From the NCBI RefSeq assembly GCF_030929555.1, contig NZ_JAVFVT010000007.1, positions 159,330 through 223,329 of the forward strand: a DNA stretch of 64,000 nucleotides. The letters are read 5' to 3'. The stretch comes from Paenibacillus sp. LHD-117. GTDB taxonomy: Bacteria; Bacillota; Bacilli; Paenibacillales; Paenibacillaceae. The notes under the pieces are model-generated. The model was not told where the DNA came from, made no database searches, and saw only the letters and a list, made by a program, of their open reading frames with translations. A program made the translations under genes and the position numbers. Positions 8,940-19,058 of the stretch are shown in pieces. Every line of letters starts with the position of its first letter. Within the stretch, counting starts at the first letter, position 1.

Positions 8940-10328
8940 TTGAAGTTAAGAATATGGCATTTCATTATTATACTCATTCTTGCCAATCCGCAAACCGGTT
9001 ATACGGCATCGGCGGCTTCCTTCCCCGATACGTTTTCGCATTGGGGAAACGGCTATATCGATTGGGCGGTGAAGGAAGGTCTGGCCCAAGGTTACGAGGA
9101 CGGCAGCTTCCGGCCGGATGAGCCGGTCACCGAAGCCGAATTCCTTGCCTTGATGCTGCGCGCCTACGGCATCGTATCGCAGAAGGACGAGCAGCGGGCC
9201 GACTGGAAAAAAAGCTATTACGACCATGCCTACCGATTAGGCTGGCCGGTCAACTTCGATAACAAACGCGGCGGATTCCGCAGAGGAGAAGCCGCGTTGC
9301 TGATCGCGTCAGCCTCGAACGGACGGGCATTCGGCGAGAACGACGCGATTCAATGGCTGCTGGATCAAGGCATCTCGCGGGGCCGATCAACCGCCACGAT
9401 CTACGGCTTCGAAGCCGGCGGCGGAGTCACCAGAGCGGAGGCATTGACCTTTATTTATATGATGAAGGAAAAAGTCGCCTCCCCCTCGCCCAAAACGATT
9501 CCTTCGGCAGGAACGACGCTTCGAGGAATCTCGTTAAACGACTATGTCGAGGAACTCCTCTTCAATCTCGGCGCTCCAGGCCGGATTGACGCGAGCGAAT
9601 ACGACTACCAATGGTACGTCTATCCGAAAGACTACTCCGCGTTCGTGATGTTCGGCGTTCGCAACGATCGCATCGTGGCGATGTTCTCGAACGACGCCGG
9701 GAGCTGGCGGGACGCGGACGGAGTCGTTGTCGACAAGCCGCTCGCAACCGTACTTCCCGCGTTGCCGGCAGGTACCGCCGGCAACGCCAAACAAGCTGAT
9801 CACTATTATGACTACAGATCGGACGGCGTACGCCACGTGTTATTCCTGGACGGACACGAGAATAATCGCATCGCCGCTTCACTCCTGCAGCTTGATTCGT
9901 TAGCCGCGCGCAAAGCATCGGCCCTAGGAGAGAAGGAGCGTACCGCGATGGAGCAAGGTTTGTTCGATCTGGTCAACGCGGAGCGCGCGCAGCGCGGAAT
10001 CGGCGTACTGAAGTGGGATTCGCTCGCGGGTTCGGCCGCCAGGGCGCATAGCGCGGACATGATGAAAAAAAACTACTTCAGCCACAAAAGCTTAAGCGGC
10101 AAATCGCCCTTTGACCGGATGAAAGCCGTCGGCATCAAATACACCCTGGCGGCCGAAAATATCGCCGCAGGATTTCCGAACAGCATTTTCGCCCATTACA
10201 TGCTGCTCAATTCGAAGACCGGCCATCGGGAGACGATCTTGAACGGCAAGTTCGGACGACTTGGAACTGGCGTCGCGTTTGGCGGTTCATACGGCATTTA
10301 TTATACCCAGGACTATTACACGCCTTAA
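8940..10328 (+). CDS. SLH-domain surface protein with C-terminal CAP (SCP-like) domain
   Basis: A 462-aa predicted cell-surface protein. It begins with a signal peptide (MKLRIWHFIIILIL, cut near TASAAS). An S-layer homology repeat (FPDTFSHWGNGYIDWAVKEGLAQGYEDGSF split over residues 28-60) follows, then two more diverged ones (GGVTRAEALTFIYMMKEK). Next is a CAP-associated N-terminal domain (about 200-310), and finally a CAP domain (LFDLVNAERAQRGIGVL; NYFSHKS; AAENIAAG; GHRETILN) from about 335 to the end. CAP domains of the YkwD type are secreted and of unclear function. The TTG at 8940 has GGGGG six bases upstream and starts the signal peptide directly; the longer frame from 8904 does not. 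The gene interrupts the trmD-rplS neighbourhood on the opposite strand. Confidence 0.9.
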   Translation: MKLRIWHFIIILILANPQTGYTASAASFPDTFSHWGNGYIDWAVKEGLAQGYEDGSFRPDEPVTEAEFLALMLRAYGIVSQKDEQRADWKKSYYDHAYRLGWPVNFDNKRGGFRRGEAALLIASASNGRAFGENDAIQWLLDQGISRGRSTATIYGFEAGGGVTRAEALTFIYMMKEKVASPSPKTIPSAGTTLRGISLNDYVEELLFNLGAPGRIDASEYDYQWYVYPKDYSAFVMFGVRNDRIVAMFSNDAGSWRDADGVVVDKPLATVLPALPAGTAGNAKQADHYYDYRSDGVRHVLFLDGHENNRIAASLLQLDSLAARKASALGEKERTAMEQGLFDLVNAERAQRGIGVLKWDSLAGSAARAHSADMMKKNYFSHKSLSGKSPFDRMKAVGIKYTLAAENIAAGFPNSIFAHYMLLNSKTGHRETILNGKFGRLGTGVAFGGSYGIYYTQDYYTP

Positions 10329-10365
10329 GCTTAATCTGCGATTAGATGTCCTAACGCGTCAATGC

Positions 10366-10411
10366 GAATAAGGGAATGCAGCCTCCGACAGGAAGCCGCA
10401 TTCCCTTATTC
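10366..10411. terminator. Bidirectional hairpin between the SLH-CAP gene and trmD
   Basis: A perfect 14-base inverted repeat, GAATAAGGGAATGC (10366-10379) and GCATTCCCTTATTC (10398-10411). It contains the trmD stop codon. There is no strong T run on either side, so termination is inferred from position between convergent genes. Confidence 0.6.
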
Positions 10412-11161
10412 GTTTGCCTGTTTGTCGACCATCGATTGTTTCTGTTGCTCCAGCCAAACGCACTCCTTCTTGCTGAGCTCGACGCGCTCGAGAAGCTCCG
10501 GCCGGCGCTTCAACGTGCGAAGCAGCGACTGCTCCCGCCGCCAATCCTCGATTCGCGCGTGATGCCCCGATATTAATACATCCGGAACGCCCCAGCCGCG
10601 GAATTCCGGAGGTCTCGTGTAATGCGGATGTTCCAGCAGTCCCGTGCTGTAAGAGTCGGTCACGGCGGAGGATTCGTTGCCAAGCACGCCTGGCAGCAGC
10701 CGTACGACGCTGTCGATGACGGTCATGGCGGGGATCTCGCCTCCTGTCAGAACATAGTCACCGATCGAAATTTCGTCGGTAACGAGATGCTCGCGGATCC
10801 GTTCGTCGTACCCTTCGTAATGGCCGCAGATCAGCACGATATGTTTCTCACCCGACAGCTCTTCCGCCTTGTGCTGGGTGAACGTCTCTCCTTGCGGGCA
10901 CATCAGGATGACGCGCGGACGAATGCCGGGATCGAGCTGCAGGTCCTCGACGGCCGCAAACACCGGCTCGGGCTTCAGCACCATCCCGCCGCCTCCGCCG
11001 TAAGGATAATCGTCCACCGTATTATGTTTGTTGTTCGAGTAGTTGCGGAAGTTGACGGCCTGCAGCGAGACGAGGCCTTTCTCTTTCGCCTTGCCGAGAA
11101 TGCTGGCGCCGAACACGCCTTCGAACATTTCCGGGAACAACGTCAATACATCGATTCTCAT
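10406..11161 (-). CDS. trmD: tRNA (guanine-N1)-methyltransferase TrmD
   Basis: SPOUT methyltransferase that makes m1G37 in tRNAs and prevents frameshifting. The 251-aa sequence begins [16 protein letters not shown] and shows the knotted AdoMet site ([13 protein letters not shown] and [15 protein letters not shown] near residues 110-140) and the C-terminal [17 protein letters not shown]. It starts four bases after the rimM stop and is probably translated from the same mRNA. Confidence 0.98.
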   Translation of the reverse strand: MRIDVLTLFPEMFEGVFGASILGKAKEKGLVSLQAVNFRNYSNNKHNTVDDYPYGGGGGMVLKPEPVFAAVEDLQLDPGIRPRVILMCPQGETFTQHKAEELSGEKHIVLICGHYEGYDERIREHLVTDEISIGDYVLTGGEIPAMTVIDSVVRLLPGVLGNESSAVTDSYSTGLLEHPHYTRPPEFRGWGVPDVLISGHHARIEDWRREQSLLRTLKRRPELLERVELSKKECVWLEQQKQSMVDKQANE

Positions 11162-11165
11162 GCGC

Positions 11166-11690
11166 TCAGATCAATCCTTCCATCAGCCGAACCGTGACCA
11201 GCTTGTCCGCCGTATCGACCTTCAACACTACTTCGTCGATAACGGGGAGCAGCACTTCTTTATTTTTTACGCCGGTTTGTTTCACGACCCAAACATCGTT
11301 GGCTCCGGGACTTAAGATGTCCGTAATCTCGCCCAGCGCTTCGCCATCCTCCGTCACTACGCGGCAGCCGATAATTTCATGATAATAGTATTCGCCTTCG
11401 TCCAGCTTTCCTTGATCCGCTTCGGAAATTTTGAGCGACCAGCCCTTATATTTCTCGATCTCGTTGATCGATTGGAATCCTTCTAACTTCAGGACATAGA
11501 CGTTCTTCTGGAGCCTTGAACCGGTCACCTTGATCTGCATGTGATCGCCGTTCTCGTCGTTCACAAGCATGAGCTTGCTTCCCGGAGCGAAGCGCTGTTC
11601 CGCGAAATCCGTCTGGGGCAGCACCTTCACGTCGCCGCGAATACCATGCGTGTTCACAAGCTTGCCGACCGTATACCATTTGCCGTTCAT
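11166..11690 (-). CDS. rimM: Ribosome maturation factor RimM
   Basis: 16S rRNA processing and 30S assembly factor binding S19. The 174-aa protein has an N-terminal RimM barrel ([19 protein letters not shown]) and a C-terminal PRC-barrel ([30 protein letters not shown]). It lies directly upstream of trmD. The ylqD gene found between khpA and rimM in B. subtilis is absent; instead there is a short gap with a hairpin and promoter-like box. Confidence 0.97.
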   Translation of the reverse strand: MNGKWYTVGKLVNTHGIRGDVKVLPQTDFAEQRFAPGSKLMLVNDENGDHMQIKVTGSRLQKNVYVLKLEGFQSINEIEKYKGWSLKISEADQGKLDEGEYYYHEIIGCRVVTEDGEALGEITDILSPGANDVWVVKQTGVKNKEVLLPVIDEVVLKVDTADKLVTVRLMEGLI

Positions 11691-11722
11691 GCCATCATTC
11701 CTTTTCCACGTTGAATATCCCT

Positions 11723-11731
11723 ATTATAACA
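11723..11731 (-). promoter_or_regulatory. Candidate extended -10 promoter of rimM-trmD
   Basis: Minus-strand TATAAT (11723-11728) is preceded by TGT, giving an extended -10. No good -35 is seen. A hairpin with arms around GAGGGTC/GGCCCTC at about 11742-11766 lies just upstream, between khpA and rimM. Confidence 0.5.
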
Positions 11732-11779
11732 TGCAGAAGAGGGCCAGGACATTCGTCCCGACCCTCCGCTTCGTGCTGC

Positions 11780-12010
11780 CTATGAAATAATGTCGACAAT
11801 GACGCGCTTGCTCGATTTGACGGAGGCCGAAGTTACGACCGTACGCATCGCCTTGGCGATGCGTCCTTGTTTCCCGATCACTTTGCCGACATCCTCGGGA
11901 TGAACGGAAAGCTCGTAAATCGTCGTGCGGTCATCATCCTTCATATGGATGCGCACATCGTCCGGATGATCCACCAAAGCCTTCGCTATGACAAGAATTA
12001 AATCTTTCAT
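11780..12010 (-). CDS. khpA: KH-domain RNA-binding protein KhpA (YlqC)
   Basis: A 76-aa single KH domain protein. The GXXG loop appears as VIGKQGRIAKAMRTVV near residues 41-56. KhpA works with KhpB as an RNA chaperone influencing cell division and elongation in several Firmicutes. It follows rpsP by 27 bases, the conserved rpsP-ylqC order. Confidence 0.95.
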   Translation of the reverse strand: MKDLILVIAKALVDHPDDVRIHMKDDDRTTIYELSVHPEDVGKVIGKQGRIAKAMRTVVTSASVKSSKRVIVDIIS

Positions 12011-12037
12011 GACAAAGCCCTCCGCTTCTCTGAACGA

Positions 12038-12310
12038 TTATTTCTGTTGCTTCAGTTCGTGGAATTTTTTCAAAACTCCAGCTTTGGAAAGCAAGTTGCG
12101 AACAGTATCCGAAGCTTGCGCTCCAGTCTGCAGCCATTTCAATGCTTTCTCTTCGTCAATCGTTACTTGAGCCGGAACTGCAACCGGATTGTAAGTGCCG
12201 ATTTCTTCAATAAAACGTCCGTCACGCGGCGAACGGGAATCCGATACAACAACGCGGTAGAATGGTGCTTTGTGAGCGCCCATACGTTTCAAGCGAATAC
12301 GTACTGCCAT
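12038..12310 (-). CDS. rpsP: 30S ribosomal protein S16
   Basis: A 90-aa S16 with the N-terminal signature [28 protein letters not shown] split over residues 1-28 and [20 protein letters not shown] lies ten bases before the ATG at 12310, ruling out the two extra upstream codons. It lies 41 bases after ffh and starts the ribosomal/tRNA-modification segment. Confidence 0.98.
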   Translation of the reverse strand: MAVRIRLKRMGAHKAPFYRVVVSDSRSPRDGRFIEEIGTYNPVAVPAQVTIDEEKALKWLQTGAQASDTVRNLLSKAGVLKKFHELKQQK

Positions 12311-12351
12311 GATCAATTCACCTCCTTCGAGTAATCAAGCTAGGGTTCCGA

Positions 12352-13740
12352 TTAGAACGGGAACTTCATATTTTTGCCCAGCATGCCTTTCAGGCCTTTC
12401 TTGCCGCCCTTCAAGCCTTTGGGACCTTTCGGTCCCATCATGGACGAAAATTGTTTCATCATTTTGCGCATGTCGTCGAACTGCTTGATCAAACGGTTCA
12501 CTTCGACGATGGTAGTTCCGCTGCCTGCCGCGACGCGCTTGCGGCGGCTATGGTTAAGCAGCTCCGGCTTCTGTTTCTCTGCCTTCGTCATGGAGCGGAC
12601 GATGGCTTCGATGCGGCCGATCTGTTTCTCGTCGACTTTGAGATCCTTCATGTTGCCCTTCATCTTGCCCATCCCGGGCAACATGTCCATGATCTGATCC
12701 AGCGGACCAAGCTTGCGTACCTGCTCCATCTGTTCCAGGAAGTCGTCGAACGTAAATTCCGCAGTGCGCATCTTGCGTTCCATCTCGGCGGCTTTCTCGG
12801 CGTCGATGCTCGACTGGGCTTTCTCGATCAGCGACAGCATGTCGCCCATGCCAAGTATGCGGGAAGCCATCCGTTCGGGATGGAAAGGCTCGAGAGAATC
12901 GATCTTCTCGCCCATCGCCGCGAATTTGATCGGACGTCCCGTGACGGCTTTGACCGAAAGCGCCGCGCCGCCGCGCGTATCGCCGTCCAGCTTCGTCAAG
13001 ACGACGCCGGTCAGCTCGAGCTGCTCGTGGAAGCTCTGCGCCACGTTGACGGCATCTTGTCCCGTCATCGCGTCAACGACGAGCAGCACCTCGTCCGGCT
13101 TCACGTTCGCGTGGATTTGCTTCAGCTCATCCATCAGCGTTTCATCGATATGCAAGCGGCCTGCAGTATCGAAGATCACGTAGTCATTGCCGTTCTCCTT
13201 GGCATGCTGCAGGCCTTGCTTCGCAATCTCGATCGGCGACGTCTGGTCTCCGAGCGCGAATACCGGAGCCTTGATCTGCTCTCCGAGCACCTGCAGCTGT
13301 TTAATGGCGGCAGGACGATAAATATCGCAGGCGACCAAGAGCGGCTTGTGATTGCCTTTCTGGAGCAACTTCGCCAGCTTGCCCGAAGTCGTCGTTTTGC
13401 CGGCGCCTTGCAAGCCGACCATCATGATGACGGTGGGCGGCTTGTTCGCCTTCGCAAGCTTCGCCTGCGTGCCTCCCATGAGCTCGGTTAGTTCCTTGTT
13501 GACGATATCGATGACGACCATGCCCGGCGTGAAGCTCTTCGACACTTCGATGCCGATGGCCTGTTCTTTTACTTTAGCAATGAAGTCTTTGACGACTTTA
13601 AAGTTAACGTCGGCTTCCAGCAGGGCCAGCCGAACTTCGCGCATGGCTTCATTGACATCGGCTTCGGATACTTTGCCTTTGCCCTTCAGCTTGCTGAACA
13701 CATTCTGCAATCGGCTGCTCAAGCTTTCAAATGCTGCCAT
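12352..13740 (-). CDS. ffh: Signal recognition particle protein Ffh
   Basis: SRP54 GTPase that binds signal sequences and 4.5S/scRNA and targets proteins to the membrane with FtsY. At 462 aa it has the N domain, the G domain ([10 protein letters not shown] near residue 107, DTAGR near 190, [10 protein letters not shown] near 247), and a Met-rich M domain ([17 protein letters not shown]-terminal [13 protein letters not shown]). It overlaps the 3' end of ylxM by 22 bases, as expected for this pair. Confidence 0.98.
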   Translation of the reverse strand: MAAFESLSSRLQNVFSKLKGKGKVSEADVNEAMREVRLALLEADVNFKVVKDFIAKVKEQAIGIEVSKSFTPGMVVIDIVNKELTELMGGTQAKLAKANKPPTVIMMVGLQGAGKTTTSGKLAKLLQKGNHKPLLVACDIYRPAAIKQLQVLGEQIKAPVFALGDQTSPIEIAKQGLQHAKENGNDYVIFDTAGRLHIDETLMDELKQIHANVKPDEVLLVVDAMTGQDAVNVAQSFHEQLELTGVVLTKLDGDTRGGAALSVKAVTGRPIKFAAMGEKIDSLEPFHPERMASRILGMGDMLSLIEKAQSSIDAEKAAEMERKMRTAEFTFDDFLEQMEQVRKLGPLDQIMDMLPGMGKMKGNMKDLKVDEKQIGRIEAIVRSMTKAEKQKPELLNHSRRKRVAAGSGTTIVEVNRLIKQFDDMRKMMKQFSSMMGPKGPKGLKGGKKGLKGMLGKNMKFPF

Positions 13741-14129
13741 GAATCCTCGCCTCCCTCTCTCGCCGTTCCTTCTGCAGCCTTCAGCCGTTCGATGGCTGCC
13801 ATTAGCTTGCTTCTATCTGAATCATTCATTACGATCTCTTCGACGCCGCGTTCCAACAGTTCCGCGACTTTCATCAGGCGTTCGTGTTTCTCGAGCAGGA
13901 GAAGCTTGTCCTCGTAACTCTCGAGCGCGCCTTCGGCACGTTTAATGTTGTCGTATACGGCTTGCCGGCTTATGCCGAATTCCGATGCGATCTCGCCGAG
14001 CGAGAAATCGTCGTGGTAATAAAACGTAAGTATGGTCCGTTGTTTCTCGGTCAGCAGGCTCTCATAGAAGTCGAAGAGGAGATTCACTCTCGTCGTTCGG
14101 GCTAAGGCATCCGATTGTTCCGTCCCCAT
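13719..14129 (-). CDS. ylxM: YlxM family SRP-associated HTH protein
   Basis: A 136-aa helix-turn-helix protein of the YlxM/p13 family ([20 protein letters not shown], then [22 protein letters not shown]). In streptococci YlxM binds SRP RNA and modulates SRP GTPase activity. The ATG at 14129, with AAAGGAGG eight bases upstream, is preferred over the longer frame from 14195. It overlaps ffh by 22 bases, so the two are coupled. Confidence 0.95.
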   Translation of the reverse strand: MGTEQSDALARTTRVNLLFDFYESLLTEKQRTILTFYYHDDFSLGEIASEFGISRQAVYDNIKRAEGALESYEDKLLLLEKHERLMKVAELLERGVEEIVMNDSDRSKLMAAIERLKAAEGTAREGGEDSWQHLKA

Positions 14130-14165
14130 CGCCGAGGCCTCCTTTGCTGATCCCGATTCGCGTCC

Positions 14166-14185
14166 GTAAAGGAATAAACCTTTAC
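14166..14185. repeat. Inverted repeat in the ylxM leader
   Basis: Perfect 7-base arms GTAAAGG and CCTTTAC with a six-base AATAAA spacer. It lies about 20 bases downstream of the predicted start point of the ylxM-ffh promoter and about 37 bases before the ylxM ATG. It could be an operator or a leader hairpin. Confidence 0.6.
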
Positions 14186-14203
14186 AGTATGTCAACGTCC
14201 CTT

Positions 14204-14233
14204 ATCATACACGATCGCCCAAAGCGCTGTCAA
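14204..14233 (-). promoter_or_regulatory. Sigma-A promoter of ylxM-ffh
   Basis: Consensus TTGACA (14228-14233) and TATGAT (14204-14209) on the minus strand, spacer 18. Confidence 0.8.
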
Positions 14234-14280
14234 GTTAATTTCCTTGTCACTTCAAACAAGAACGCACGCCCCTGCAAATG

Positions 14281-14310
14281 TGAAAAAAAAGGACGAGGGC
14301 CATCGTTCGG
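14281..14310 (-). terminator. Intrinsic terminator after ftsY
   Basis: On the minus strand GGAC(C)GA pairs with TCGTCC with one bulged base, followed by nine T residues. It lies about 30-60 bases after the ftsY stop. Confidence 0.65.
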
Positions 14311-14338
14311 TCCCCATCCCATCATGCATTACGCTCAG

Positions 14339-15346
14339 TTATTCATTCGCGCTTCTGGATTGTTCTTCGTCGCGGCTAATCAGACCCGCGAACAGCGCAT
14401 GCACGAACTGCTCTGAATCGAATTGCTGCAAATCGCCCATCTTCTCGCCTAGGCCGACCAGCTTCACCGGAAGGTTCAGTTCGTTTCGGATCGCCACGAC
14501 GATGCCGCCTTTGGCCGTCCCGTCCAGCTTCGTCAGCACGAGGCCTGTCACGCCGCTTTTCTCGCCGAACAGCTTCGCTTGGCTAAGCGCATTCTGGCCT
14601 GTGGTCGCATCCAGAACCAGCAATACTTCGTGCGGCGCTTCAGGCAACTCCCGCTGAATGACGCGGAAAATTTTGTTCAGCTCTTCCATTAGGTTCGATT
14701 TGTTCTGCAGACGGCCGGCCGTATCGCACAGCAAAACGTCCACCTTGCGCTGCTTGGCTGCCTGTACGGCATCGAACATGACGGCCGCCGGATCGGAGCC
14801 GGACGACTGCTTGATGACGTCGACGCCCACACGCTGCCCCCATACCTCGAGCTGCTCGATCGCGCCCGCGCGGAACGTGTCGCCAGCCGCCATCAGAACC
14901 GATTTGCCTTCGCTCTTGAACTTATGCGCCAGCTTTCCGATCGTTGTCGTTTTACCGACGCCGTTGACACCGACGAACAGAATGACCGTAATTTGGCCAT
15001 CGGGTGCCATCCGAAGCTCCGCATGGTCGTCGCCTTTGAGCAGTTCGACGAGCTTCTCTGACAATATGGGCTGCAGATCGGACGCTTCCTCGATTTTCCG
15101 TTTCTTCACTTCGGCGCGCAGCTCGTCGATGAGCGTCATGACCGTATTCACGCCAACGTCCGCGCCGATCAGAATTTCTTCAAGCTCCTCGTAAAATTCC
15201 TCGTCGATTTTTTTGCGGCGGGTAATTAACTCTTCGACCTTCTCCACGAACGCCGTCCGGGTCTTCGTCAACCCTTCTTTAAATACGTTCGTAACCGCCT
15301 CCGTCTTGGCGGCGATGCTTTCCTTCAGCTTCTTAAAAAAACTCAT
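14339..15346 (-). CDS. ftsY: Signal recognition particle receptor FtsY
   Basis: SRP receptor GTPase. The 335-aa protein has a short A/N domain (MSFFKKLKESIAAK) without the long acidic extension of E. coli FtsY, then the G domain with GVNGVGKTTTIGKLA near residue 130, DTAGRLQNK near 215 and TKLDGTAKGG near 275. It follows smc by 100 bases, the standard rnc-smc-ftsY order. Confidence 0.98.
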   Translation of the reverse strand: MSFFKKLKESIAAKTEAVTNVFKEGLTKTRTAFVEKVEELITRRKKIDEEFYEELEEILIGADVGVNTVMTLIDELRAEVKKRKIEEASDLQPILSEKLVELLKGDDHAELRMAPDGQITVILFVGVNGVGKTTTIGKLAHKFKSEGKSVLMAAGDTFRAGAIEQLEVWGQRVGVDVIKQSSGSDPAAVMFDAVQAAKQRKVDVLLCDTAGRLQNKSNLMEELNKIFRVIQRELPEAPHEVLLVLDATTGQNALSQAKLFGEKSGVTGLVLTKLDGTAKGGIVVAIRNELNLPVKLVGLGEKMGDLQQFDSEQFVHALFAGLISRDEEQSRSANE

Positions 15347-15446
15347 ACGAGCCGTCCTCCATCCTTGCCTTCCGTTTTCTATCTATTCAACAATCCATTC
15401 TAATCAAATGCCCCAAATCAGCGCGCTTCCGCTCGCCAAAGCAGCT

Positions 15447-18400
15447 TTATGCGGAAACCGGCTCCTCGTCCCCGCCGTCTTCCTCCAGGCGAACCGATAC
15501 GAGCTTCGACACGCCGCCTTCCTCCATCGTTACGCCATAGAGGACGTCGGCTTCTTCCATCGTGCCCTTGCGATGCGTAACGACGATGAACTGGGTGAGC
15601 CCTGAGAATTCGCGTAAATATTGGGCGAACCGCGCGACGTTCGCTTCGTCGAGCGCCGCTTCGACTTCGTCCAGCACGCAGAACGGCACCGGCTTCACCT
15701 GCAGGATCGCGAATAACAAAGCGATCGCCGTCAGCGCCCGCTCGCCGCCGGAGAGAAGCTGCAGGTTCTGCAGCTTCTTGCCCGGAGGCTGGGCGACGAT
15801 GTCGATGCCGGTGTCGAGCACGCGGTCCGGTTCCACTAGGACAAGATCGGCTCGTCCGCCGCCGAACAGCTTGCTGAACACGACGACAAAATGTTTGCGG
15901 ATCGCTTCGAATGTCGTACGGAACCGCTTCGACATTTCGTCGTCCATTTCCTTAATGACCTGATAAAGCGCCGTCTTGGCTTCGATCAGGTCGTCCTTCT
16001 GTTCGGAGAGGAATTCATATCGTTCCTTCACGCGTTCGTATTCCTCGATCGCGCCCAGATTGACGTCGCCGAGCGACGTAATCTTGCGCTTCAGCTCGCG
16101 GACCTCGTTCTGCGTGCCGGACACGTCCTCAGGCACCGGATAATGTTCCTTGGCCAGCTCGTAGCTGAGCTCGTATTCTTCGCTCAGCTTGCGCAACAGG
16201 TTGTCCAGCTCCACGTCCTGCCGGTTCAAGGCGATCTCCGTCTGCCGCATGTTTTCCTCGACGACGCGAAGCTGCGCCCGCTGCTCCTTCGTCTCGCTTT
16301 CGCCCTTGTCGAGCTCGGCGATGCGATGCGCGCGCGCGGCGCGCTTCAGATCGGTCTGCTCGGCGCAGTTCGCCTTCTTGATGCGGAGATCGTTGAGTTG
16401 CGCGATCTGGTTCACGCTTTCTTCGCCGTGTCGCGTCAGCTCTTCCTCCTGCTGCGCGGACACCGCTCGCAGACTTGCCAGCTCATTCTTCGCGCGCTGG
16501 ATATCGCTTCTGACGCGATTCGCCTGATCCTCGAAGCTCAGCTTCTCCTGATCCGTTTTCGCAACGGCGATCTTCAGATCGGTCAATTGGCCCTGCAGCT
16601 CTTCCTTGGCCGATTCGCTTGCCTTGCGGCGCTCCTCTGCCATCCGGATCGCTTCCTGAAGACGCGCTTCGTCGATGATTAACGTCTCGAGACGCTTCTC
16701 CGCTTCCTCGGCCGATTTGGCGAGCAGCTCTCGTTCGTTCGTCTGCGACGTTTTCTCGGACGATGATACTTCGCGCTGCTCCGTGAGCAGCTTCTCCTCG
16801 GACTTCATCTGCTGCAACTCGGCCCGAATGCCCTGCTCGTCGATGCGACACTTCTCCGCCTGGGAGCGAAGCTCCTCAACGTTCTGGGACCGGATTGATT
16901 GCTCCTTGCGGAGATCGCCGAGCTTCGCCTTCAACTGCTGCACCGTCGATTCCGCTTCCTTGATTTCTTGGTCCAGCGCTTCGATCTGACGGCCGCGCCC
17001 GAGCAGGCTCGCACCGCGCTTCTGCAGACTGCCGCCCGTCATTGAACCGCCCGCGTTAACGACGTCACCTTCGAGCGTTACGACACGGTAACGGTATTGG
17101 CATCTCGATGCAATGCGGTTCGCCTGCTCCAGCGTCTCCGCTAACAGCACGTTGCCAAGCAAATTGTTCACGATGGCTTGGTAACGTTCGTCGCATCCGA
17201 CCAAGTCTGCCGCCACGCCGACGAAACCGTCCTCGGACGAAGCCGTCCGCTTGTCGTTCTCGGGCACCATGCGGCCTCTGATTACGTCGAGCGGCAAGAA
17301 CGTTGCCCGACCGAGCTGGCGTTGCTTCAGGAAGCCGATCGCCGCTCGGGCGGAACGTTCGTCTTCCATGACGATATGCTGCAGCGCGCCGCCTAACGCG
17401 GTCTCGACGGCGACTTCGATGCGCTGCGGCACGCGAAGCAGCTCCGCGACCGCGCCGTGTACGCCGGCTATGCCGCCGGATCCGCGGCGAGCCGCCTTCA
17501 GCACTTCCTTGACGCCTTGCATGAAACCGTCGAGCGCATCCTGCATTTCTTTCATCGTGTCGCGTCTGGAGATATGGCTATCGAGCCGCTGCTCCCACTT
17601 CCGAACCGCGGCCGTCACCTCTTCGAGACTGGCCGCGACGGAACGGCCGCCTTCCGTCTCCGCCAGCATACGTCCGCGCGCATTCTCAAGCGCGGCCAGC
17701 GTCGCCTGCAGCGATTGCTCCAGTTGCGTTCTCCGCTCGTCAAGCCGGGCTTGCTGCTCGGCGCGCTTCGATTCGTCGTCGCTGATGCGCTCCATGCGTC
17801 TTTGCAACGTCTCTTGCTGCTGCGCGGCGTACCGGATCTCGTTGCGCGTCTGCGCCATCGCGCTAAGCACGTCCAACAGCTCGCTTTTGAGTTTCTCTTC
17901 CGCATCGACCACGGCTCCGCCGGCAACGCCCAGCAGATTCGACTCCTCTGCGGCAAGCTTGACGCGCAGATCCGCGAGCGTCAGCTCAAGAGCCGCCGAC
18001 TTGCTGCGGAATTCAGCCTCGTCCTTCGTCAGCGCGGCAATACGGGCATCCTGCGCGACCATCGATTCTTCAAGACCTCGCTTGTTCTGCTCCAGGTTGC
18101 GCTTGCGCTCCTTCAGCACCTCGCCGTAACCTTCGCATTTCTCCACGTCTTCGCTGAGCTGAAGCATCGCCCCGTGAAGCTCGTCCAGCTCCAGCTCGAT
18201 GTCGCGAAGCTGCTGCCGGTCCTGCTCCAAGTGGGCATCGTGTTTGCTGACGACCGTCGACAGCTTCAGCTGTTCCTCTTGCAGCTTCTCGAGCTTGTCC
18301 GTCGCTTCCGACCATGCACGGTGAACCGTCTCGATATTATGTACGTACATGGATATCTCTTTGGTCTTCAACTCTTCCTTTAGCGCCCTGAAGTGAATCG

Positions 18401-19034
18401 CCTTCTCCGATTGCTTGCGAAGCGGCTCCACTTGATCTTCGAGCTCCGAGACGAGGTCATGGATGCGCAGCAGGTTCTGCTCGGTCTCGTCAAGCTTCTT
18501 CTGGGCTTCCCGCTTCCGCGACTTGTACTTCACGATGCCCGATGCTTCCTCGAAGATACCCCTGCGATCCTCGGAGCGCGTACTCAAGATTTCCTCTATC
18601 CGGCCCTGGCCGATGATCGAATACGCTTCCTTGCCGATCCCGGTATCCATAAAGAGCTCCGTTATATCCTTGAGACGGCATTGCTGTTTGTTGATCAAAT
18701 ATTCGCTGTCTCCGCTACGGTGAACCCGCCGCGTGACCGTAACCTCGTTATATTCCAGCGGGAGTGCGCCGTCCGCGTTGTCGAGCGTCAGCGATACCTC
18801 GCCGTAATTGACCGCTTTGCGCGCGTCGCTCCCGGCAAAAATGATGTCTTCCATCTTGCCGCCGCGAAGGCTCTTCGCGCTTTGTTCGCCAAGCACCCAG
18901 CGGATGCCGTCGGAGATATTGCTTTTTCCCGAGCCGTTCGGCCCTACCACCGCCGTAATACCGGTTACAAATTCCATTTCGGTCTTATCGGCGAAGGACT
19001 TGAATCCCGCTAATTCGATACGTTTCAAAAACAT
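15447..19034 (-). CDS. smc: Chromosome segregation protein SMC
   Basis: Condensin ATPase of 1195 aa. The N-terminal head has Walker A GPNGSGKSN near residue 32. A long coiled coil runs from about 165 to 500, a hinge from about 510 to 670 (GIAGVHGAVAELLRVP), and a second coiled coil to about 1030. The C-terminal head holds the signature LSGGERALTAIALLFA and Walker B FCVLDEVEAALDE. GAGGTG precedes the ATG. It has its own promoter-like boxes after the strong terminator behind rnc. Confidence 0.98.
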   Translation of the reverse strand: MFLKRIELAGFKSFADKTEMEFVTGITAVVGPNGSGKSNISDGIRWVLGEQSAKSLRGGKMEDIIFAGSDARKAVNYGEVSLTLDNADGALPLEYNEVTVTRRVHRSGDSEYLINKQQCRLKDITELFMDTGIGKEAYSIIGQGRIEEILSTRSEDRRGIFEEASGIVKYKSRKREAQKKLDETEQNLLRIHDLVSELEDQVEPLRKQSEKAIHFRALKEELKTKEISMYVHNIETVHRAWSEATDKLEKLQEEQLKLSTVVSKHDAHLEQDRQQLRDIELELDELHGAMLQLSEDVEKCEGYGEVLKERKRNLEQNKRGLEESMVAQDARIAALTKDEAEFRSKSAALELTLADLRVKLAAEESNLLGVAGGAVVDAEEKLKSELLDVLSAMAQTRNEIRYAAQQQETLQRRMERISDDESKRAEQQARLDERRTQLEQSLQATLAALENARGRMLAETEGGRSVAASLEEVTAAVRKWEQRLDSHISRRDTMKEMQDALDGFMQGVKEVLKAARRGSGGIAGVHGAVAELLRVPQRIEVAVETALGGALQHIVMEDERSARAAIGFLKQRQLGRATFLPLDVIRGRMVPENDKRTASSEDGFVGVAADLVGCDERYQAIVNNLLGNVLLAETLEQANRIASRCQYRYRVVTLEGDVVNAGGSMTGGSLQKRGASLLGRGRQIEALDQEIKEAESTVQQLKAKLGDLRKEQSIRSQNVEELRSQAEKCRIDEQGIRAELQQMKSEEKLLTEQREVSSSEKTSQTNERELLAKSAEEAEKRLETLIIDEARLQEAIRMAEERRKASESAKEELQGQLTDLKIAVAKTDQEKLSFEDQANRVRSDIQRAKNELASLRAVSAQQEEELTRHGEESVNQIAQLNDLRIKKANCAEQTDLKRAARAHRIAELDKGESETKEQRAQLRVVEENMRQTEIALNRQDVELDNLLRKLSEEYELSYELAKEHYPVPEDVSGTQNEVRELKRKITSLGDVNLGAIEEYERVKERYEFLSEQKDDLIEAKTALYQVIKEMDDEMSKRFRTTFEAIRKHFVVVFSKLFGGGRADLVLVEPDRVLDTGIDIVAQPPGKKLQNLQLLSGGERALTAIALLFAILQVKPVPFCVLDEVEAALDEANVARFAQYLREFSGLTQFIVVTHRKGTMEEADVLYGVTMEEGGVSKLVSVRLEEDGGDEEPVSA

Positions 19035-19058
19035 GTCTTGGTTTTCACCTCACCCCAC

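Noticed and set aside
12451..13491. Plus-strand frame of 346 codons opposite ffh
   Set aside because: Antisense shadow of a clearly conserved gene, with no start signal.
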